Of a stretch of 64,000 bases of DNA, positions 1 to 10,750 are shown in pieces; position 1 is the first letter of the stretch, and each line of letters opens with the position of its first letter. Source of the stretch: Pontibacter indicus (GTDB taxonomy: Bacteria; Bacteroidota; Bacteroidia; Cytophagales; Hymenobacteraceae); assembly GCF_900156345.1 (NCBI RefSeq), contig NZ_FTPP01000002.1:868001-932000 (forward strand). The letters run 5' to 3'. Made by a program: the position numbers and the translations under genes. The notes under the pieces are model-generated. The model ran no database searches and was not told where the DNA came from. It was given only the letters and a program-made list of their open reading frames with translations.

Positions 1-940
1 CTACCGTTATACCTTCTGCCTCGGCCTTGAAGTTACGCACGATGCGGTGACGGAGAATGGGCAGAGCAACTGCCTGTACATCTTCTATATCAGGTGAGTA
101 CTTGCCGTTGAGCAGGGAGTTGCATTTTGCCCCGATGATCAGATGCTGGGAGGCACGCGGTCCGGCACCCCACTCCAGGTATTGGCTGGCCCGCTCAGAT
201 CCCATGGCAGTATTTGGGCGGGTCTTGTGTACAAGCTTCACTGCATACTCCACAACATTGTCTACCACTGGCACGCGGCGCACCAGTTGCTGAAACGCCA
301 TGATGTCGTCGGCGTGCAGGATCTTGTCGAGGGCCACACGGGCGGCGCCGGTGGTATTCTTCACAATCTGCAGCTCCGATTCGTAGCTCGGGTAGCCCAG
401 CGTGATGTTGAACATGAAGCGGTCGAGCTGTGCCTCGGGCAGGGGGTAGGTACCTTCCTGCTCAATCGGGTTTTGGGTAGCCAGCACAAAGAAAGGGCGC
501 GGCAGGTCGTAGCGCTTGCCGGCTACGGTCACCGCATACTCCTGCATGGCCTCCAGCAGGGCTGCCTGTGTTTTGGGAGGTGTGCGGTTTATCTCATCCG
601 CCAGAATGATGTTGGCAAAGATAGGGCCCGTCACGAAGTTGAAATTACGGTCCTTGTCCAGGGTTTCGGCGCCCACAATGTCGCTTGGCATCAGGTCCGG
701 GGTAAACTGCACCCGGCTGAAAGACATGTCGAGGGAAGAGGCGATGGTTTGGATAAGGAGGGTTTTGGCAAGGCCCGGAACGCCCACTAAGAGGCAGTGC
801 CCCTGACAAAAAACGGCTGTAAGCACCAGTCGCACGACTTCTTCCTGTCCTACGATCACTTTTGATATTTCGGAAGTGAGGTCCTGGTAGGAGCGGTGCA
901 GCGCGTCAGCTGCTTCTTTGTCAGAGGTATACTGCTTCAT
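1..940 (-). CDS. MoxR-family AAA+ ATPase (3' end cut by window edge)
   Basis: The reading frame opens at the ATG at 938-940 and stays open to base 2, so about 313 N-terminal residues are present and the C-terminus lies outside the window. The protein begins MKQYTSDKEAADALHRSYQ. It has a Walker A motif (GVPGLAKT, near residue 55), a Walker B motif (ILADEINR) and the sensor stretch LATQNPIEQEGTYPL, which is typical of MoxR ATPases. Family members act as chaperone-like ATPases that activate metalloproteins or von Willebrand A-domain proteins, usually beside DUF58 and Bat genes; those would lie beyond base 1 and are not visible. A BatD-like gene is found separately at 21550. The SurA-like gene follows closely upstream on the same strand (9-nt gap). 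Confidence 0.93.
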   Translation of the reverse strand, partial: MKQYTSDKEAADALHRSYQDLTSEISKVIVGQEEVVRLVLTAVFCQGHCLLVGVPGLAKTLLIQTIASSLDMSFSRVQFTPDLMPSDIVGAETLDKDRNFNFVTGPIFANIILADEINRTPPKTQAALLEAMQEYAVTVAGKRYDLPRPFFVLATQNPIEQEGTYPLPEAQLDRFMFNITLGYPSYESELQIVKNTTGAARVALDKILHADDIMAFQQLVRRVPVVDNVVEYAVKLVHKTRPNTAMGSERASQYLEWGAGPRASQHLIIGAKCNSLLNGKYSPDIEDVQAVALPILRHRIVRNFKAEAEGITV

Positions 941-948
941 GTATGTGT

Positions 949-2322
949 CTATTGCGTTAGGTCAAGCACTTTGCATTGGTCGTACTCCGGGTCGATCTCA
1001 ATGAAAACGGTGTTAATGTTTTTTCGGAACCACTCATCCACGGCCTTGTCCCTTTTCTGGGCCAGGGCGGCGGCGGCTATTTTCTGGTAGTCGTCGCGCA
1101 TGTTCGCAAGGTGAGGAGCCGATTTGTAACGAAGCATGATGATACGGGCTGCCTCTCTGCCATCCGGTGTGGTAAAGCTTACCGGCTTCGACACGTCGCC
1201 CACTTTCATGGTGTCAATCACAAAGAAGATGCTTGGCTCCACTTCATCCATCGGGATGTAGGAATTACCAGTCATACGGCTGATGATGGTACCTCCGTTG
1301 TCCTTTGTGTTCTTATCGTCCGAAAAATCTTTGGCGGCCTTTGCAAAGCTGATGCTGTCGTTTACGATAAGGGTGCGCACGCTGTCCAGGGCGGCAATGG
1401 CATCTTGCACATCCACACGCTCAGTGGCGGGCTTGATAAGGATGTGGCGGGTGTTGAATTCCTGTCCTTTGCGCTCGATCAGCTGGATCAGGTGAAAGCC
1501 GAACATCGACTCGATCACGTTCGACATCTGGCCTGGCTCCAGGCGCAGGGCCGCAGCCTCATACTCCGGTACCAGTTCTTTTTTCTTGAAGAAACCAAGT
1601 TCTCCGCCCGCTTCTGCCGAACCAGGGTCTTCAGAATACTCACGGGCCAGTGTGGCAAAGTCCTCGCCGGCCACAATGCGTGCGCGAATTTCTTCCAGCT
1701 TCTGGCGCGCGGCCTGTTTCTGCTGGCGGCTCACCTCGGCATATTTCACAATGTGGCTCAACTGTACTTCGCTGGAAAAGTAGGGTAGGCTGTCGGCCGG
1801 GATCTGGTTGAAGTAGCGGCGCACCTCTTTCGGAGTCACGGTCACTTTCTCGGTAATATCGCGCTGCATTTTCTCAGATACCATCTGATTACGAACAGAA
1901 CGGCGCAGTTCGTCGCGCAGCTGCTTGATGCTCTTATTATAGTACTGCTCCAGTCGCTCTGTGCCACCTACCTGCGATGCCAGGTAGTCGATTCTGCGGT
2001 TCAGTTCGCCAGTTATAGCAGTTTCCTCTACAACAACGGAGTCAATCTCGGCGCGGGCCAGTAGCAGTTTCTCCTGCACCATCGACTTCAGGATGTCGCA
2101 CTTCATGGCCTCTGTCTGGGCGCTTGGCTGCTGTTTGCTCTGGGCCAGGAACTGCAAATAGCTGAACTCAAGCTCTGAGCGGAGGATAACGTGGTTGTCT
2201 ACCTTGGCTATGATGCCGTCCAGTTTCTTCTGGGTGGGCGCCTGGGCCGTCGCTGTAAAGGCTGTGATCAGGCAGAGCAGGAGCAGAGCCAGGGTTTTTG
2301 ATTTATGGATTGTGTTATGCAT
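949..2322 (-). CDS. SurA-like periplasmic peptidyl-prolyl isomerase/chaperone
   Basis: 457 residues. An N-terminal hydrophobic signal peptide (about residues 9-27, ending in TATAQA) sends it to the periplasm. A SurA-type N-terminal helical region (residues 30-165) is followed by two parvulin rotamase domains, about 185-285 (EVQLSHIV to FGFHLIQL) and 290-395 (FNTRHILI onward). This is the SurA layout: a chaperone for outer-membrane proteins with prolyl isomerase domains. It lies between a second parvulin lipoprotein upstream (36-nt gap) and the MoxR ATPase downstream, all on the minus strand, so the three may be co-transcribed. The start is the first ATG that gives a complete signal peptide. 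Confidence 0.92.
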   Translation of the reverse strand: MHNTIHKSKTLALLLLCLITAFTATAQAPTQKKLDGIIAKVDNHVILRSELEFSYLQFLAQSKQQPSAQTEAMKCDILKSMVQEKLLLARAEIDSVVVEETAITGELNRRIDYLASQVGGTERLEQYYNKSIKQLRDELRRSVRNQMVSEKMQRDITEKVTVTPKEVRRYFNQIPADSLPYFSSEVQLSHIVKYAEVSRQQKQAARQKLEEIRARIVAGEDFATLAREYSEDPGSAEAGGELGFFKKKELVPEYEAAALRLEPGQMSNVIESMFGFHLIQLIERKGQEFNTRHILIKPATERVDVQDAIAALDSVRTLIVNDSISFAKAAKDFSDDKNTKDNGGTIISRMTGNSYIPMDEVEPSIFFVIDTMKVGDVSKPVSFTTPDGREAARIIMLRYKSAPHLANMRDDYQKIAAAALAQKRDKAVDEWFRKNINTVFIEIDPEYDQCKVLDLTQ

Positions 2323-2358
2323 GTTGGCTTGTATCGGTTCTCTCGTTGCGGACCCGCT

Positions 2359-4668
2359 TTATTTTCTGATGATTTTATCGACCTCTGTCTGGTTAATGCT
2401 AACCGGGTTCTTTTCCTGCAGCTGCTTCACCCACTGCTCGTCCAGGTGGTTCTGGTAGTCGGCCGTTACCTGGCCTCTCACTTCGGAGAGCTGCTTCGGA
2501 GCCGGAGCCAGCACGTCGTGCACGATCACCAGGTATTGGCGTCCGTTCAGCTCGGTGTTGTAGGTGCCTTTCTCCCATTGCACAGCGTCGACAGCTTTGT
2601 TCTCGCCTTTCTGGAATCTCTTCTCTGCGATCTGCACGCCCAGCGGGTTGCCGGCATTCAGGTTGTCGGCTAGCACGCTAAGCTCAGGCGAGTAAAGTGT
2701 GAACGATACGCGTCTGTTGCGACGGCGACCGGTTTCGGTATTGTCTGAGGCTACCTGCTTGGTTTTGCCCAGTGCTTTGGTCGTGATCTGATCGGCTGCT
2801 ACGCCATGCGCCGTCAGGTAGGCTGCAATAGCTTTGGCGCGCTCTGCCGAAAGGTCGCGCTTGCCTGCTGCTTCGCGGGAATCAGCGTGGCCATATACCT
2901 CAAGTTTTAAATTCGGGTTGTTGCTCAGGCGGTCGGCCAGTTCGTTCAGGCGAGCTATGTTTGCCTGGTCCGGGGTGGCGCTGTTTGTCTCAAACGTAAT
3001 ATCGGCTGGCTTCCCGTTGCGTACCTCGTAGCGGCGCTCGCTTAACTGCTGCTGGGCCTTGGCAAGCAGTTCTGCATTGGCAGCACTGATCACGGTGGCG
3101 TGTGCACGCTCTTTCCACTGGTACTTGTCGCGGTTCTGATCAAAGTAAGCCTTTAGACCAACGGTGTCCTCCACCGCCTTCGACCATACCTTCTCGTCCA
3201 TCAGCTGGAACAGCAAAATGCCGTCATGGTATTCACGCACTAGCATGCGGTAGTCCGGGTACTTGTTCTCCAGGTTGGCACGCTCATACGTCAGCAGGCT
3301 CTTCTGCACAAAGTTGTCGTAGAGCGAGTTCATGTGGTGTTGCGGAGTGCCAGCCATGCGTGGGCGCTGCTCTGCCTTCACATAGGTATAGAAGTCGGTC
3401 ACGGTATAGGGTTTGCCCTGTATCGTAAACAGTGTGTTCTTCAGTGTTTTGTCAGCGGCATCAAAATCCCACTTGCCTTGCAACAGCTCATCCGTCGCCT
3501 TGGACAGGGCTGCAGCTTTCACGGTGGCGTCTTCGCTGAAGTTGTTTTCTGATTTGATGCGCTTCAGGAAGGCTGCTTTGTTTAGCTCTGAGCGGGAGTC
3601 TTTGGCGATCTTGTTGCGCAGGTTTTGCTCCATGTCTTCAAACGAAGGAAGTGCCTGCTTGCCGAGCAGCTTGATGATGTGCCAGCCGTATGGCGTCAGC
3701 ACAGGAGGGGCCACTTCGCCTTCTTTCTTCAGACCAAATGCCACTTCCTCAAAAGACGGGATCATGCGGCCGGTACCGAACCAGGGCAGTTCGCCACCAT
3801 TGGCGGCTGAGTTGGCATCCTCCGAAAATTCTGCGGCCAGGCGGTCCCAGTTCTCGTTGCGCTGCACGCGCTTGTAAATAGCATCTACACGCTGCTTGGC
3901 TGCGAGCGAATCCGCTTTCGGCATGCCCGGTGTGGCGCGCACCATGATGTGGGCAACTTTTATTTCGCCCTGCGCCGCACGCTTGTCGTGTACTTTGATC
4001 AGGTGATAACCAAAGCGGGAGCGAACCGGCTGCGAGATTTGCCCAACGGGTGTTTTGTAGGCGGCATCTTCAAAGCGATATACCATCTGCATGGCGGTGA
4101 AGTAGCCCAGATTGCCACCGTTTTCGGCTGCGGAAGGGTCATGGGAGAACTCACGGGCCAGCTTGTCGAACGGCTCTCCGGCCTCAAGGCGCTTGCGCAG
4201 CTCCACGGCCTGGTTGTAAGCAGCCAGCGTGTCCTGCGGGCTTGGGTCGTTTGGCAAACCCAGCAGAATGTGCGATGCGTTTACCTCCTGTTTCAGGCGC
4301 TCGTAGGCTTCCCGCACCAGTTGGTCGGTCACGCTCTTTTCGGTGAGGTAGGGTTGTGCAAGCTGCTCTTTGTAGCCCTCCAGCTCGCGCTTAAAAGCGG
4401 CAGTGGTATCCAGGCCACGGCTCTCGCCTTCCATCACCTTCAGTTTAAACCGGGTATAGAGGTCAAGGTACTCGCTTACACTTTGGCGGGTATAGGCATC
4501 TTCATTGCCGCCGTTGTTTTTCTCATACACATACTGGAATTCGGATGTGTAGATAGGTTGGGAGCCAATGGTCGCAATAATAGGTTCCTGCTGGTCATTC
4601 TTCTTAGTTGCGGTACAGCCAGCCATTACCAGGGCCGCTGCTGCAACAAGTAGTTGATTGCTGCGCAT
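2359..4668 (-). CDS. Parvulin-type PPIase lipoprotein with embedded OmpA-like domain
   Basis: I place the start at the ATG at 4668 (MRSNQLLVAAAALVMAGC) because it puts a clean lipobox (VMAGC, Cys18) at the N-terminus; an upstream in-frame ATG at 4722 would bury it. The 769 residues hold two parvulin domains (about 130-230, VNASHILL to GYHLIKVHDK; and 235-340, IKVAHIMV to GWHIIKLLGK), a helical PpiD-like region (340-545), then an OmpA-like domain (555-660: VYGHADSREA, RDLSAERAKAI, RRRNRRVSF), then another chaperone-like tail ending in DKIIRK. It is probably a membrane-anchored periplasmic foldase. The OmpA-like segment keeps the Asp and Arg positions used for peptidoglycan binding, so it may tether the chaperone to the cell wall (inference). 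The domain combination is unusual. Confidence 0.88.
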   Translation of the reverse strand: MRSNQLLVAAAALVMAGCTATKKNDQQEPIIATIGSQPIYTSEFQYVYEKNNGGNEDAYTRQSVSEYLDLYTRFKLKVMEGESRGLDTTAAFKRELEGYKEQLAQPYLTEKSVTDQLVREAYERLKQEVNASHILLGLPNDPSPQDTLAAYNQAVELRKRLEAGEPFDKLAREFSHDPSAAENGGNLGYFTAMQMVYRFEDAAYKTPVGQISQPVRSRFGYHLIKVHDKRAAQGEIKVAHIMVRATPGMPKADSLAAKQRVDAIYKRVQRNENWDRLAAEFSEDANSAANGGELPWFGTGRMIPSFEEVAFGLKKEGEVAPPVLTPYGWHIIKLLGKQALPSFEDMEQNLRNKIAKDSRSELNKAAFLKRIKSENNFSEDATVKAAALSKATDELLQGKWDFDAADKTLKNTLFTIQGKPYTVTDFYTYVKAEQRPRMAGTPQHHMNSLYDNFVQKSLLTYERANLENKYPDYRMLVREYHDGILLFQLMDEKVWSKAVEDTVGLKAYFDQNRDKYQWKERAHATVISAANAELLAKAQQQLSERRYEVRNGKPADITFETNSATPDQANIARLNELADRLSNNPNLKLEVYGHADSREAAGKRDLSAERAKAIAAYLTAHGVAADQITTKALGKTKQVASDNTETGRRRNRRVSFTLYSPELSVLADNLNAGNPLGVQIAEKRFQKGENKAVDAVQWEKGTYNTELNGRQYLVIVHDVLAPAPKQLSEVRGQVTADYQNHLDEQWVKQLQEKNPVSINQTEVDKIIRK

Positions 4669-4832
4669 AAATAGATGATAAACTAACGCTTGGTTTTGCC
4701 CTGACGAGGTCAGATCATGCAATTTTAGTTAATTTTTCTGACAGATTAGTCAAAAAGTATCACTATAATCCTATTGCATGCGATTTCGTTCCGGATAACG
4801 GACCAGGGGCGCTAAAAGTGTGCAGTTCAGCC

Positions 4833-5249
4833 CTATTTAATTTTTTTGTACAGGAAGCAGGTGTTCTGTCTGTCGCTTGTCTCAAACTCCACACGGTCCA
4901 TGATACGGTTGACCAGGGCGATGCCGACGCCCCCCTTCTTGCCGATCCGGATGTGCTCTTCGATGTTAGGCTCCTTGTACTCAGAGCGCCGGAAGGCCAC
5001 GCCGTTGTCGACGATTTCGAACTTGAGCATGCCGGCCTTCTCCGTGATGAAGAGGGAAATGCTTTTAGACGGGTCTTCGCTATTGGCGTGGATGATGAGG
5101 TTGGCGCATATCTCATCCACGGCCAATACGATCTGGTTCATCTGGATATCTGACAGTTTGTACATAGCCAGATACGCCGTGACGAAGTCCCGTATTTGCT
5201 TCAGATTTTTTTTAGTACAGCTAACTGTAATTTTGTTATTCATCAGCAA
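4833..5249 (-). CDS. RsbW-like anti-sigma factor / serine kinase (HATPase fold)
   Basis: 138 residues with the GHKL ATPase signatures: an N box (VDEICANLIIHA, about residues 44-55), a G1 box (EIVDNGVAF) and a G2 box (GGVGIALVNRIMD). This is the single-domain RsbW/SpoIIAB type, which binds a target (classically a sigma factor) or phosphorylates an STAS antagonist. It overlaps the STAS gene upstream by 14 nt if the first ATG is used; a second ATG at 5243 (MNNKITV) would shorten the overlap and is equally plausible. With its neighbours it forms a phosphatase-antagonist-kinase set. No sigma factor is encoded nearby, so the output target is unknown. Confidence 0.9.
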   Translation of the reverse strand: MLMNNKITVSCTKKNLKQIRDFVTAYLAMYKLSDIQMNQIVLAVDEICANLIIHANSEDPSKSISLFITEKAGMLKFEIVDNGVAFRRSEYKEPNIEEHIRIGKKGGVGIALVNRIMDRVEFETSDRQNTCFLYKKIK

Positions 5250-5580
5250 TGGTCATGGCTTCCTCGTAATCCGAAACGATGGTCATGAGCAGGTCGAGGC
5301 CCAGGATTTCGAATACGTTGCGCACTTTGTCCTGCATGTTGTAGAAAATGAGTTTGATCTGCGCATCCTCAAAGCGCTGCAGGTGCGAAATGAATACCCC
5401 GAGGCCGGCAGACGAGATGTAGTTCAGGTCTTTGCAGTCTACCAGGATCTTGCTGTAGGTCATGATCTCGGGGTCGGAAAGCGCTTCATCGAGCATTACG
5501 GATGAGCTTGCGTCCAGTTCACCATCCAGGGTGATGATGATCGTTGTGTCTTTGATTTGGTTTGTAATTTTCATCGGCAT
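5236..5580 (-). CDS. STAS-domain anti-anti-sigma factor (RsbV/SpoIIAA-like)
   Basis: 114 residues forming one STAS domain. The phosphorylatable serine region is visible as LNYISSAGLGVF (around residues 53-64). In partner switching the unphosphorylated STAS protein captures the RsbW-like kinase and frees its target, and phosphorylation of the serine reverses this. The gene overlaps the start of the kinase gene downstream and lies 13 nt after the SpoIIE-type phosphatase gene, so all three are translationally and transcriptionally linked. Confidence 0.92.
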   Translation of the reverse strand: MPMKITNQIKDTTIIITLDGELDASSSVMLDEALSDPEIMTYSKILVDCKDLNYISSAGLGVFISHLQRFEDAQIKLIFYNMQDKVRNVFEILGLDLLMTIVSDYEEAMTIADE

Positions 5581-5593
5581 CCTTTACGTATAA

Positions 5594-7768
5594 CTATTCA
5601 CTAGGTTGAGTCGGCTTAAATTTGATGACGAGCAGCGTCTGGTCATCATATAGATTGTCTGTCGTACCGGTAAAATCCTCCAGATCGTTGATGATGGCGT
5701 ATTTGATGTCCTCCGCCTCCAGGTGGTAGGTCTGCGTGAGCATGTAGCGCAGCCTGTCCTCCCCATACTCCTCGTTGGTCGGGCTGCGGGCCTCCACAAT
5801 GCCGTCCGTGTAAATCACCATCACGTCGGTCGGGTTGTAATCGTAATACATCTCCCGGACGTGATTGTTATAACTTTTATCACGAATGATGCCAAGTCCC
5901 AGTCCGTCCGTCTGAAAATAGAAAGTGTCGTCCATCATGGAGTTGTAGTACAGGGTATGGCAGTGGCCCGCGCGGGCAAACATAAAGCCCTTCATGCGAT
6001 AATCAATGATGTATAGCGCAGAAGTGATAAAAGAGGTTTTCTCGAGGCAGCGGCTCAGGGCGCTGTTGGCCTGCTTCATGAACTCGCTCGGCGGCATGTC
6101 CTGCTGCATCAGCCCATGGAAAATGCCCTTCATCTGGGCCATGTGAAAGGCCGCCGAAATACCCTTGCCCGACACGTCGCCGATGATGATGGCGATGCGT
6201 GACTCACTCAGTTGCAGGAAGTCATAAAAATCACCTCCCACCTCTTTGGCCGCCTTGGCGTAGGTCGAGATCTCGAACCAGCTGTCGCTCGGAAATTTTT
6301 TAGGTATAAGGCTGTCCTGCACCACCGAGGCGATCTTGAGTTCCTCTTTGTAGCGCTCGTTCTGCAGCGACTCATGCACCAGGCGCAGGTTCTCGATGGT
6401 GAGAATGGTCTGGTTGGTAAAGGTGCGCAACACGTTCACCGTCTCGCGGTCAAAGCCCTGCTCGATGTCCTTGAGCAGGTATAGCACGCCGAACTGGTGC
6501 TTCTTGGATTTAACCGGCAGGATGATGAGCGACTTCCAGGGCAGCGTGAGGTCACGGAAGCCGGGGTTGCGGTCGAGGTTGTTGTTGATGTAGTCAATGT
6601 GCTGGATGTTGTAGGCCAGCAGCAGGTGGCGGATGCGTTTGATCTGCTCTTCTTCTATCGTGAGTTGGTGGAAAATCTCGATCTCCTCCTTTTTCTCGCC
6701 TTTGAAAATCTCGAGCCAGGCCGCACTGGCATCCGACGCCTTCACGGTACTCTCAAATAGCATCTCGTATACCTGCTTCTCGCTCTGTCCCTGTTGTATG
6801 GACTGGCTCAGGCGCTGGAAGTTGAGCAGGTCTTCGCTCTTCTGTTCAAACACGCTGGAAGTGGGCAGGCTGAAGAGCGCCACCAGGAAAGAGGCCAAGG
6901 TATAGAGCGCCACAAAGAACATGGTCAGCAGCAGGAAGCCGACGTCCGAGTAGTCGATCACGAGCAGCGGGCTGTCCGCAAAGCCGAGGAAAAAGTCTGT
7001 GAAGATGTAGCAGGCCAGCAGGATGGCCACCAGCAGAATGAGCGACCGTCCTTTTTTATTGAACGTCAGGTAGGCGACCCACTTCAGGTTGGTGCACAGG
7101 AACAAGGTATAGATTCCGATCAGCCCAAGCAAAGGCAGGAAGATCAGACTACTGTAGTTGAAGTTGAGCAGCGTCAGAATCAGCGTGGCAAAAAGCAGAA
7201 TCTCGTACCAGTCCCAGGCGATCTGGAGAAACTTATTTTTATGGTAGAGGATCAGCTGGCGCCAGACATAAAACGCCTTTGCCAGGAAGAGCACCAGCAA
7301 GCCAAAGTTTACCTGGTAGACCATGTGCAGCAGCAGCGGTGACTGCACGCTGGAGTAATTGGTCACCATGCGATAAACCATGTATAAAGCAATGCTCAGG
7401 TAAGCGGCTATACCTCCCTTGGCAAAGATGTTCCAAAGGTAGCCGATAAAGTCAATGCCCTTGAGATTTTCGGCGCTCATGCGTTGGAAGCCGAACACCG
7501 ATATGATAAAGACAACGATCAGTAGGTTGTTGACAAAAGGCAGGTCCAGCGCATTGGAGTTTTCCCGGTCCATACTCTCCGCCGCCAACAGCACATTGGC
7601 CAGCAGGAGTGACCAGCTGATCAGGGCGGAGGTAATAAAGAGGGATTTTGCGTTGGTTCTATAAAGCATAAAACGGAAAACCGTGCTTAGTTTTGTCGGC
7701 GACAGAAAATGGCTTGCCCGAGACTTTATTAAGTGGTAAGGTAAGAAAAATTTTTGCTCTTTGGCCAA
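5594..7768 (-). CDS. Membrane-anchored SpoIIE/RsbU-type PP2C phosphatase with GAF domain
   Basis: 724 residues. About eight hydrophobic segments occupy residues 40-300, a GAF-like domain about 325-465, a short coiled linker (VHESLQNERYKEELKIASVVQ) follows, and a PP2C-type phosphatase domain covers about 495-720. Metal-binding motifs are visible: GGDFYDF (511), GDVSGKG (530) and VMVIYTDGIVEA plus DDQTLLV near the end. It should dephosphorylate the STAS protein encoded 13 nt downstream in response to a membrane or cytosolic signal. The segment between the membrane part and the GAF domain has no recognised sensor. A strong hairpin terminator upstream separates it from guaB. Confidence 0.92.
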   Translation of the reverse strand: MAKEQKFFLPYHLIKSRASHFLSPTKLSTVFRFMLYRTNAKSLFITSALISWSLLLANVLLAAESMDRENSNALDLPFVNNLLIVVFIISVFGFQRMSAENLKGIDFIGYLWNIFAKGGIAAYLSIALYMVYRMVTNYSSVQSPLLLHMVYQVNFGLLVLFLAKAFYVWRQLILYHKNKFLQIAWDWYEILLFATLILTLLNFNYSSLIFLPLLGLIGIYTLFLCTNLKWVAYLTFNKKGRSLILLVAILLACYIFTDFFLGFADSPLLVIDYSDVGFLLLTMFFVALYTLASFLVALFSLPTSSVFEQKSEDLLNFQRLSQSIQQGQSEKQVYEMLFESTVKASDASAAWLEIFKGEKKEEIEIFHQLTIEEEQIKRIRHLLLAYNIQHIDYINNNLDRNPGFRDLTLPWKSLIILPVKSKKHQFGVLYLLKDIEQGFDRETVNVLRTFTNQTILTIENLRLVHESLQNERYKEELKIASVVQDSLIPKKFPSDSWFEISTYAKAAKEVGGDFYDFLQLSESRIAIIIGDVSGKGISAAFHMAQMKGIFHGLMQQDMPPSEFMKQANSALSRCLEKTSFITSALYIIDYRMKGFMFARAGHCHTLYYNSMMDDTFYFQTDGLGLGIIRDKSYNNHVREMYYDYNPTDVMVIYTDGIVEARSPTNEEYGEDRLRYMLTQTYHLEAEDIKYAIINDLEDFTGTTDNLYDDQTLLVIKFKPTQPSE

Positions 7769-7811
7769 GTTGTCGGAGTGAGTTTTGAAAGAACAACTTG
7801 CATAACGTAAA

Positions 7812-7853
7812 AAAGAAGAAGTAGGTTAACAAAAGCCAACCTACTTCTTCTTT
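7812..7853 (-). terminator. Rho-independent terminator after guaB
   Basis: A perfect 16-bp inverted repeat (7812-7827 with 7838-7853) with a 10-nt loop; reading the minus strand the stem ends in a run rich in T (AACCTACTTCTTCTTT pairs with AAAGAAGAAGTAGGTT). It lies 19 nt beyond the guaB stop and ends guaB transcription before the phosphatase gene. Confidence 0.8.
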
Positions 7854-7872
7854 CCTTATAGCACCATTATGA

Positions 7873-9402
<1,530 letters not shown>

Positions 9403-9556
9403 TTAGCAAGAGTTGTGAGAAAATTATTCAAAATCCGCTCCCGGGCTCCTAATCAAAATATTTTAAAATCCTAATGCGCCTACGGATGTAGCAAATAGAA
9501 AAACAACAAAAGGGAAGAGGAACAGCTTAAATCAGGCAAGTCCGGATAGGCTATAC

Positions 9557-9874
9557 CTAGTAAACCCGCATCGTCGGATCGACCTGTGTGGCCCAGGCGT
9601 GGATGCCGCCTTTCAGGTTGAGGAGGTTGTCGTAGCCAAGGCGCTGCGTGAGGTAGTTGATGGCCTGTGCGCTGCGGAAGCCGTGGTGGCACACCATCAC
9701 CACCGGCACGTCGCGGCGGATGCGGTTGACCTGTTTGGGCAGATCGCCTAAAGGTATAAGGTCGCCGCCCAGGTTGCAGATCGCAAACTCCTCCGGCTCA
9801 CGCACATCCACAATCTGCAGTTCAGCGCTGCGGCCAAGTCTCTCCTTCAATTCCTGTGCTGTAATCTCGTCCAT
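9557..9874 (-). CDS. Rhodanese-like domain protein
   Basis: 105 residues, a single rhodanese domain with no signal peptide. The active-site loop is VCHHGFRSAQ with the catalytic cysteine at residue 62, and the N-terminal VDVREPEEF motif is conserved. Proteins of this size transfer sulfane sulfur or serve as the sulfurtransferase part of larger pathways; the physiological acceptor cannot be told from the sequence. It is monocistronic here and divergent from the PnuC gene. Confidence 0.92.
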   Translation of the reverse strand: MDEITAQELKERLGRSAELQIVDVREPEEFAICNLGGDLIPLGDLPKQVNRIRRDVPVVMVCHHGFRSAQAINYLTQRLGYDNLLNLKGGIHAWATQVDPTMRVY

Positions 9875-9980
9875 AGTCGTTGAGCTCGTGCCCGTGCTAT
9901 ACCCTGGGCTTTGGTGTTCTGGTTTCGATTTACAAACTTACCAACAATTTAGGCCAAAACATGGGCTTGCACAGGTATAG

Positions 9981-10604
9981 ATGACAGATTTTTACAACAG
10001 TATGTTAGAGACATTGCAGGCCATGAGCCTGGTCGAGGTAATTGGCGTGATAACAGGTATAGCCGGGGTATGGCTGGCGGCCCGGCAAAGCATCTGGACC
10101 TGGCCCGTGAGTGTGGTAAGCGTAACGGCCTACGTATTTGTGTTTTACGAAGCACGTCTCTATGCCGACATGGGGCTGAACGCCTTTTTCATCATCACGA
10201 GTTTTTATGGCTGGTACGAGTGGATGTATGGCGGGAAAGGACATACCGAGCGAAAAGTAACCCAGGTGCAGCAGCGGGAGTTCTGGGTGATGGTAATGCT
10301 TGCGGTGGCGTTCACGGGGAGCCTAGGCTATTTCCTGGACAACTATACCAACGCCGACCTGTCCTATACCGACTCGGCCACCACCGCGGTGAGCCTGATG
10401 GCCTACTGGATGCAGGCCAAGAAGCGCCTCGAAAGCTGGCTGGTCTGGCTGGCTGTGGATGTCGTGTACATCGGGGTATTCACCTATAAGGAGCTATACC
10501 TGACTGCCCTGCTGTACGTTATCTTCCTGATTCTGGCTACGATGGGCTACTTTGACTGGAAGCGGGACATGGAAAAGGAGGCTGCAGCTCCTGTTACAAA
10601 GTGA
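9981..10604 (+). CDS. PnuC/PnuT-family vitamin transporter
   Basis: 207 residues with about seven membrane segments, and the family signatures WTWPVSVVSV and FYGWYEWMYGG. Family members are facilitators for phosphorylatable vitamins: nicotinamide riboside (PnuC), thiamine (PnuT) or riboflavin (PnuX), driven by trapping of the product by a kinase. Two contexts point different ways. A NadR-type kinase gene follows at 11362, favouring nicotinamide riboside. A TPP riboswitch and TonB receptor lie 3.4 kb downstream, which recalls thiamine uptake loci of other Bacteroidota. I leave the substrate open. A copy of the dispersed word (ACAGGTATAG) ends just before the ATG. Confidence 0.9.
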   Translation: MTDFYNSMLETLQAMSLVEVIGVITGIAGVWLAARQSIWTWPVSVVSVTAYVFVFYEARLYADMGLNAFFIITSFYGWYEWMYGGKGHTERKVTQVQQREFWVMVMLAVAFTGSLGYFLDNYTNADLSYTDSATTAVSLMAYWMQAKKRLESWLVWLAVDVVYIGVFTYKELYLTALLYVIFLILATMGYFDWKRDMEKEAAAPVTK

Positions 10605-10750
10605 TTGTTGGAAATATCCTGTTTTATGTTTTTATCTTATGGTGTCATGGCATGGTTTGTGCCGTACATGAGTGTAGCTGAGGCAATAGTTGAATTTTAG
10701 TGCGCCAAAGTATGCGAGTACCTATGTTCCACGCTACAACGACACTATGT

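Noticed and set aside
4763-5116. 117-codon minus-strand frame overlapping the RsbW-like gene
   Set aside because: Wrong frame of the kinase gene; Ser/Arg-rich shadow translation.
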